Of a stretch of 9,013 bases of DNA, positions 6,487 through 9,013 are shown piece by piece. The DNA comes from Rickettsiales bacterium (GTDB lineage: Bacteria; Pseudomonadota; Alphaproteobacteria; Rickettsiales; UBA1997). The stretch covers positions 1-9,013 of the forward strand of contig JAIRSX010000063.1 in NCBI GenBank assembly GCA_031255235.1. Reading direction: 5' to 3'. A model generated the notes under the pieces. It saw only the letters and a program-made list of their open reading frames with translations. It was not told the DNA's origin and made no database searches. The translations under genes were made by a program, and so were the position numbers. Position 1 is the stretch's first letter; every line of letters begins with the position of its first letter.

Positions 6487-6521
6487 AAAAAAAAGAGCAG
6501 TATTATTCAAAATACCGCTCT
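6487..6521 (-). terminator. Intrinsic terminator of the rpsB-tsf operon
   Basis: On the minus strand AGAGCGGTATT (6521-6511) pairs with AATACTGCTCT (6504-6494) around a 6-base loop: 11 base pairs with one G-U pair. Seven more T's follow (6493-6487). It begins 32 bases after the tsf stop. On the plus strand no T-run follows the stem and the G-U pair becomes an A-C mismatch, so it serves tsf and not ftsY. Confidence 0.85.
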
Positions 6522-6552
6522 CATAAATAGATGTCTACAAAAAGTCTACCAA

Positions 6553-7482
6553 CTATCCGTTGGCAATAGAATTTACTTCATCGGCAAAATCAACAACTTT
6601 TTTTTCGATTCCCTCACCCAACACATACAAAACATACTCAACAATCTCAACTGGCTTTCCGTTATCTTTTTCAAAGTCATTTAATAAGTCAGAGATTTTT
6701 TTATCACCACCATCAATAACATAAACTTGATTTAACAAAACATTCTCCTCATAGAATTTTTTAATTCTACCTTCGACCATTTTTTCAATAATATTATCTG
6801 GCTTACCACTCTTTTTTGCTAACTCTCTTGCTATATCTTTTTCACTATTAATTTTGGTATCTGGGACTGAACTTTCATTCAAAAATTCTGGTTTCAAAGC
6901 TGCTATATGCATAGCAATTCCTTTACCAAATTCTTGTAGTGCTGACTTATCCGCATCTGATTTCAGATTAACTAATACACCCATTTTTCCAAGACCATCC
7001 ACAATCACACTATGAATGTAATGAACTATTAACCCATTAGACTGTTTCAAAGTCTTACCGCGTCTAATCTGTAGATTTTCCCCAATGGTTGCAATATTAT
7101 TTGCTAAAGCATCCGCAATAGTTTCGCTTCCGAGATTAGCAGACTTCAAAGTTTCAAGATACTTATCGTCACTTGTTGCAATTTTAATTGCTTGTTCCAA
7201 AATACCTTTCACAAAATCCTGGAACTTCTCATTTCGAGCAACAAAATCTGTTTCACTATTAACTTCAACAATAGAAGCAACGTCATCTTTATTCAAAATA
7301 CCAACGACACCTTCAGCTGTAACTCTTGCAGATTTCTTTGCAGCAGAAGAAAGCCCCTTCTTTCTTAACCATTCTATTGCTTTTTCATAATCATCACCGC
7401 ACTCCTTAAGAGCCTTATTACAATCCCCCATACCACATCCGGTATCTTCTCTCAATTTTTTAATTAATTCAGTATTTGCCAT
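6553..7482 (-). CDS. tsf: Translation elongation factor Ts
   Basis: EF-Ts is the guanine nucleotide exchange factor that releases GDP from EF-Tu in the cytoplasm. The 309-residue length is normal. The N-terminal UBA-like domain (1-50) has the signature LIKKLREDTGCGMGDCNKAL, followed by AIEWLRKKGLSSAAKKSARV. The EF-Tu contact motif TDFVARNE is at 78-85, at the expected place. The two dimerisation subdomains follow, including MHIAALKPEFLN and a shortened coiled-coil region with IEKMVEGRIKKFYEENVLL. The ATG has GGGAG eight bases upstream, formed by the last codons of the preceding membrane protein gene. It is the last gene of the rpsB operon, followed by an intrinsic terminator. rpsB and tsf are neighbours in most bacteria, but here a third gene separates them. 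Confidence 0.97.
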   Translation of the reverse strand: MANTELIKKLREDTGCGMGDCNKALKECGDDYEKAIEWLRKKGLSSAAKKSARVTAEGVVGILNKDDVASIVEVNSETDFVARNEKFQDFVKGILEQAIKIATSDDKYLETLKSANLGSETIADALANNIATIGENLQIRRGKTLKQSNGLIVHYIHSVIVDGLGKMGVLVNLKSDADKSALQEFGKGIAMHIAALKPEFLNESSVPDTKINSEKDIARELAKKSGKPDNIIEKMVEGRIKKFYEENVLLNQVYVIDGGDKKISDLLNDFEKDNGKPVEIVEYVLYVLGEGIEKKVVDFADEVNSIANG

Positions 7483-7487
7483 TTTAA

Positions 7488-7796
7488 TTACTCCCTTGTA
7501 TTTGTTTTATAAAATTTGGTAGCAGAACTTACTAACTCCCAAAACACCAAGTAAAAAGATAGAATATATTTAATGAACAGAAAAACAAACGGTCCAAAAA
7601 ACAATGTTGAGAATGCTAATGCTAGTTCAAGACTAAACAAAAACCTAAAAAACATCACAATCATAGAGAAAAGCACAACACCTAAAGAAAATCTCACCAA
7701 AAGACGATTTATAGTTAAAACAAAAACGCCTGGATCCTCTAAATTAAACATCTTCTCTAAAAGACTTTTTATATTTTCCTTGCTAATTTTGGCCAT
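7488..7796 (-). CDS. Small two-helix membrane protein between rpsB and tsf
   Basis: This 102-residue protein has no confident family. It has a polar N-terminus (1-30, MAKISKENIKSLLEKMFNLE), two hydrophobic segments at about 34-56 and 61-88 joined by a short turn, and a basic tail (KFYKTNTRE). The pattern of a short amphipathic start, two helices and a 'GP-x(5)-F-x(4)' stretch at the second helix loosely recalls DUF4282 proteins, but this is weak. It starts one base after the rpsB stop. AAGGAG is provided by the last two rpsB codons, and its own last codons (AGG GAG) provide the ribosome binding site for tsf. This packing, the good ribosome binding site and absence of frame damage argue for a real translated gene made along with S2 and EF-Ts. 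Its function is unknown. Confidence 0.75.
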   Translation of the reverse strand: MAKISKENIKSLLEKMFNLEDPGVFVLTINRLLVRFSLGVVLFSMIVMFFRFLFSLELALAFSTLFFGPFVFLFIKYILSFYLVFWELVSSATKFYKTNTRE

Positions 7797-7797
7797 G

Positions 7798-8703
7798 TTA
7801 CTCCTTACTTTCTGTTATAGATGGAAGATTCTCTTCTTTGATTGCTAATTCGCCTTCACTGATCTTTACAGGTAACCTTTCCTTCTTTCCAAAACTTTTA
7901 CTTGGTTTTTTTGAAACTTTCTTAAAGTCATCCTTTTTAGAAGATTCATTTGTGTCAACAAAATCCTTAACATCCATCAAAGCATCACCTATTACCCTAA
8001 CATACAATTCTAATGCTTTAATAGAATCGTCATTGCCAGGAATTGGAAAATTTATTACAGTAGGATCAGAGTTTGTATCAACAATTGCCATAACTGGAAT
8101 TCCAAGTGCTTTTGCTTCCGTAATTGCTAAATTTTCTTTTGGAGTGTCTATAACAAACAACAAGTCTGGAAGTTTGGTCATATCTCTGATACCACCAAGT
8201 TGAAAAATTAATTTTTGTCTTCTTTTTTCTAAACCCAACTTCTCTTTTTTAGTAAGAGGTGATAATTCATCTCCCAATTCTCTTTCAATTTCACTTAATG
8301 TTTTTATTGCTCTTGAGATAGTTTTCCAATTGGTAAGCATACCACCCAACCATTTATTAGTCACATAGTATTGGCCTGTTTCTTGTGCCATCTTAGCAAC
8401 CATATCTGCTCCCTGTTTTTTGGTGCAGACAAATAAAATCTTACCCCTTCTTTTAACTAATTCTCTTAATATTTTAACACTTTCGGCAAGCAAAATAGCA
8501 GTCTGTTGCAAGTCTAAAATATGAAGTTCATTTTTTATTCCATAGATGTATGGGATCATCTTCGCATTCCATCTTGCAGTTCTGTGTCCAAAATGAACGC
8601 CAGCCTCTAACATTTCCTTGATTGAAAATTCTGGAGTATAACTTGTATCTCCTTTTACATTTGCTAACACGCCTTCTTCCTGTGTTACTTCATTTTCGGC
8701 CAT
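7798..8703 (-). CDS. rpsB: 30S ribosomal protein S2
   Basis: The S2 protein binds the 30S head-body junction and is needed for S1 attachment. The 301 residues contain EMLEAGVHFGHRTARWNAKM (30-49), HILDLQQT (61-68), NKWLGGMLTNWKTI (116-129), GGIRDMTKLPDLLFVIDTPK (170-189), DTNSDP (209-214) and IPGNDDS (221-227). The start at 8703 is set by AAGAAGGAG four bases upstream; the frame runs open to 8859, but the added residues are unlike S2 and lack a ribosome binding site. Before the S2 core there is an acidic extension of about 25 residues, and after residue 247 a Lys/Ser-rich then acidic tail of about 54 residues. C-terminal tails are common in alphaproteobacterial S2; the N-terminal one is less usual. 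First gene of the operon with the membrane protein gene and tsf. Confidence 0.97.
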   Translation of the reverse strand: MAENEVTQEEGVLANVKGDTSYTPEFSIKEMLEAGVHFGHRTARWNAKMIPYIYGIKNELHILDLQQTAILLAESVKILRELVKRRGKILFVCTKKQGADMVAKMAQETGQYYVTNKWLGGMLTNWKTISRAIKTLSEIERELGDELSPLTKKEKLGLEKRRQKLIFQLGGIRDMTKLPDLLFVIDTPKENLAITEAKALGIPVMAIVDTNSDPTVINFPIPGNDDSIKALELYVRVIGDALMDVKDFVDTNESSKKDDFKKVSKKPSKSFGKKERLPVKISEGELAIKEENLPSITESKE

Positions 8704-8707
8704 TTTT

Positions 8708-8716
8708 CTCCTTCTT
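8708..8716 (-). promoter_or_regulatory. rpsB: rpsB ribosome binding site
   Basis: AAGAAGGAG on the minus strand is four A's before the ATG at 8703. It is among the strongest Shine-Dalgarno matches in the window and decides the start against the longer open frame reaching 8859. Confidence 0.8.
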
Positions 8717-8785
8717 TTGGTTATATCACCACTAATCACAATTCTATACGAACACCAAAAATTGATTAGTTGCGATTTCTTTTTA

Positions 8786-8814
8786 TTGGTAAACGTTTTA
8801 TTGCTTTCTGTCAA
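8786..8814 (-). promoter_or_regulatory. Candidate rpsB operon promoter
   Basis: On the minus strand a perfect TTGACA (8814-8809) is followed after 17 bases by TACCAA (8791-8786), a weak -10 box. The start would be near 8779, leaving a leader of about 75 bases. The -35 box lies 17 bases from the end of the insertion sequence, so it belongs to the chromosome and not to the element. Confidence 0.4.
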
Positions 8815-8831
8815 AAAAACAATGAAATTTA

Positions 8832-9013
8832 GGGGCTGAATAATAAAAAAGTTGTTCATTGTTTTTTAAGTATTTATCACTAACAGACCTGGTTCCTAAA
8901 AATATTTTCATTCTCTAAGTTGCAAATTCCACATATTAAATTAAATCTTAATCCAAATCTTTTTCTTCTACATCTGTATTTATCATGTTTCAAAATGTTC
9001 AAGCATTTAATGC
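8832..9013 (-). mobile_element. IS5-like insertion sequence, 3' end, cut by window edge
   Basis: The element starts at the terminal repeat GGGGCTGAATAATAAAAAAG (8832-8851) and contains the transposase tail that ends at 8880. The repeat matches the left end of the MITE at 603. The rest of the element and its other repeat lie right of the window. TTA or TTAG at the border (8829-8832) fits the TNA or YTAR targets of IS5-family subgroups, but the second target copy is not visible. Confidence 0.55.
8880..9013 (-). CDS. IS5-family-like DDE transposase, C-terminal end only
   Basis: Reading the minus strand from the right edge, one frame is open for 43 codons and stops at TAG (8882-8880). It contains LKHDKYRCRRKRFGLRFNLI followed by CGICNLE. 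This resembles the C-terminus of many IS5-family transposases, with the pattern 'YRNRRKRFGLRFNLIxxIYNxE', which follows the catalytic Glu of the DDE domain. Cys in place of the usual Asn, Ala and Tyr suggests some divergence, but the frame is intact as far as seen. The DDE residues and start are outside the window. Transcription runs toward rpsB, and no terminator is visible between the stop and the rpsB promoter. I cannot tell whether the full gene is intact. Confidence 0.7.
   Translation of the reverse strand, partial: IKCLNILKHDKYRCRRKRFGLRFNLICGICNLENENIFRNQVC

Noticed and set aside
6332..6526. Plus-strand open frame across the end of ftsY
   Set aside because: It overlaps conserved ftsY codons in another frame, has no ribosome binding site and runs into the tsf terminator.
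6590..6608. Another AAAAAAGTTGTTG match, on the minus strand, resembling the IS-end core
   Set aside because: It is inside tsf, encodes KKVVDF in frame, and lacks the T-run, the GTAT block and the outer border.
7085..7390. Plus-strand open frame opposite tsf
   Set aside because: It mirrors the conserved N-terminal half of EF-Ts and has no start signals.
7838..8203. Plus-strand open frame opposite rpsB
   Set aside because: Antisense to conserved S2 sequence; Ser/Ile/Phe-rich shadow translation.
8704..8859. N-terminal extension of S2 to an ATG at 8859
   Set aside because: It would cross the candidate promoter and the IS terminal repeat and lacks a ribosome binding site, whereas ATG 8703 has an excellent one.

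Overview
The window is low-GC (by eye about 30%) bacterial chromosome from a Gram-negative organism. An alphaproteobacterial, Rickettsiales- or Holosporales-like source fits best. The signs are a propionyl-CoA carboxylase beta subunit of the PccB type, an FtsB/DivIC-like division protein, a Gram-negative pilus/type II secretion-like inner-membrane module, and insertion-sequence debris. This placement is inferred from gene content and protein style, not from a search.

Layout, left to right. (1) 1-525 (+): the 3' end of a family-2-type glycosyltransferase gene. (2) 526-810: intergenic, holding a roughly 159-bp MITE-like element (603-761). Its terminal inverted repeats match the end of the insertion sequence at the right edge of the window. 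(3) 811-3718 (+): three overlapping genes resembling GspL or a PilM-PilN fusion, PilO/GspM, and a secreted PilP/GspC-like protein. The operon ends at an intrinsic terminator lying inside the opposing ftsB-like gene. (4) 3726-5521 (-): pccB followed by a small FtsB/DivIC-like gene. (5) 5599-6435 (+): ftsY, the signal recognition particle receptor, divergent from pccB across 77 bp. (6) 6487-8703 (-): rpsB, a two-helix membrane protein gene, and tsf, tightly packed as one operon and closed by a clear intrinsic terminator. (7) 8832-9013 (-): the 3' end of an IS5-like transposase gene with its terminal repeat, just upstream of the rpsB promoter.

The housekeeping part covers translation (S2, EF-Ts), membrane protein targeting (FtsY), propionyl-CoA metabolism and cell division. 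The accessory part is the pilus/secretion-like module next to a surface-glycan glycosyltransferase. Within operons, Shine-Dalgarno sequences are strong and written into the last codons of the upstream gene. The first genes ftsY and pccB lack them, and their best -10 boxes lie so close to the ATG that the mRNAs may be leaderless.

No complete novel system is visible. The points most worth a second look are the MITE/IS-end family, which may also have left a copy in the pccB promoter, the membrane gene between rpsB and tsf, and the diverged pilus-like triad. No tRNA, rRNA, CRISPR array or riboswitch was recognised.
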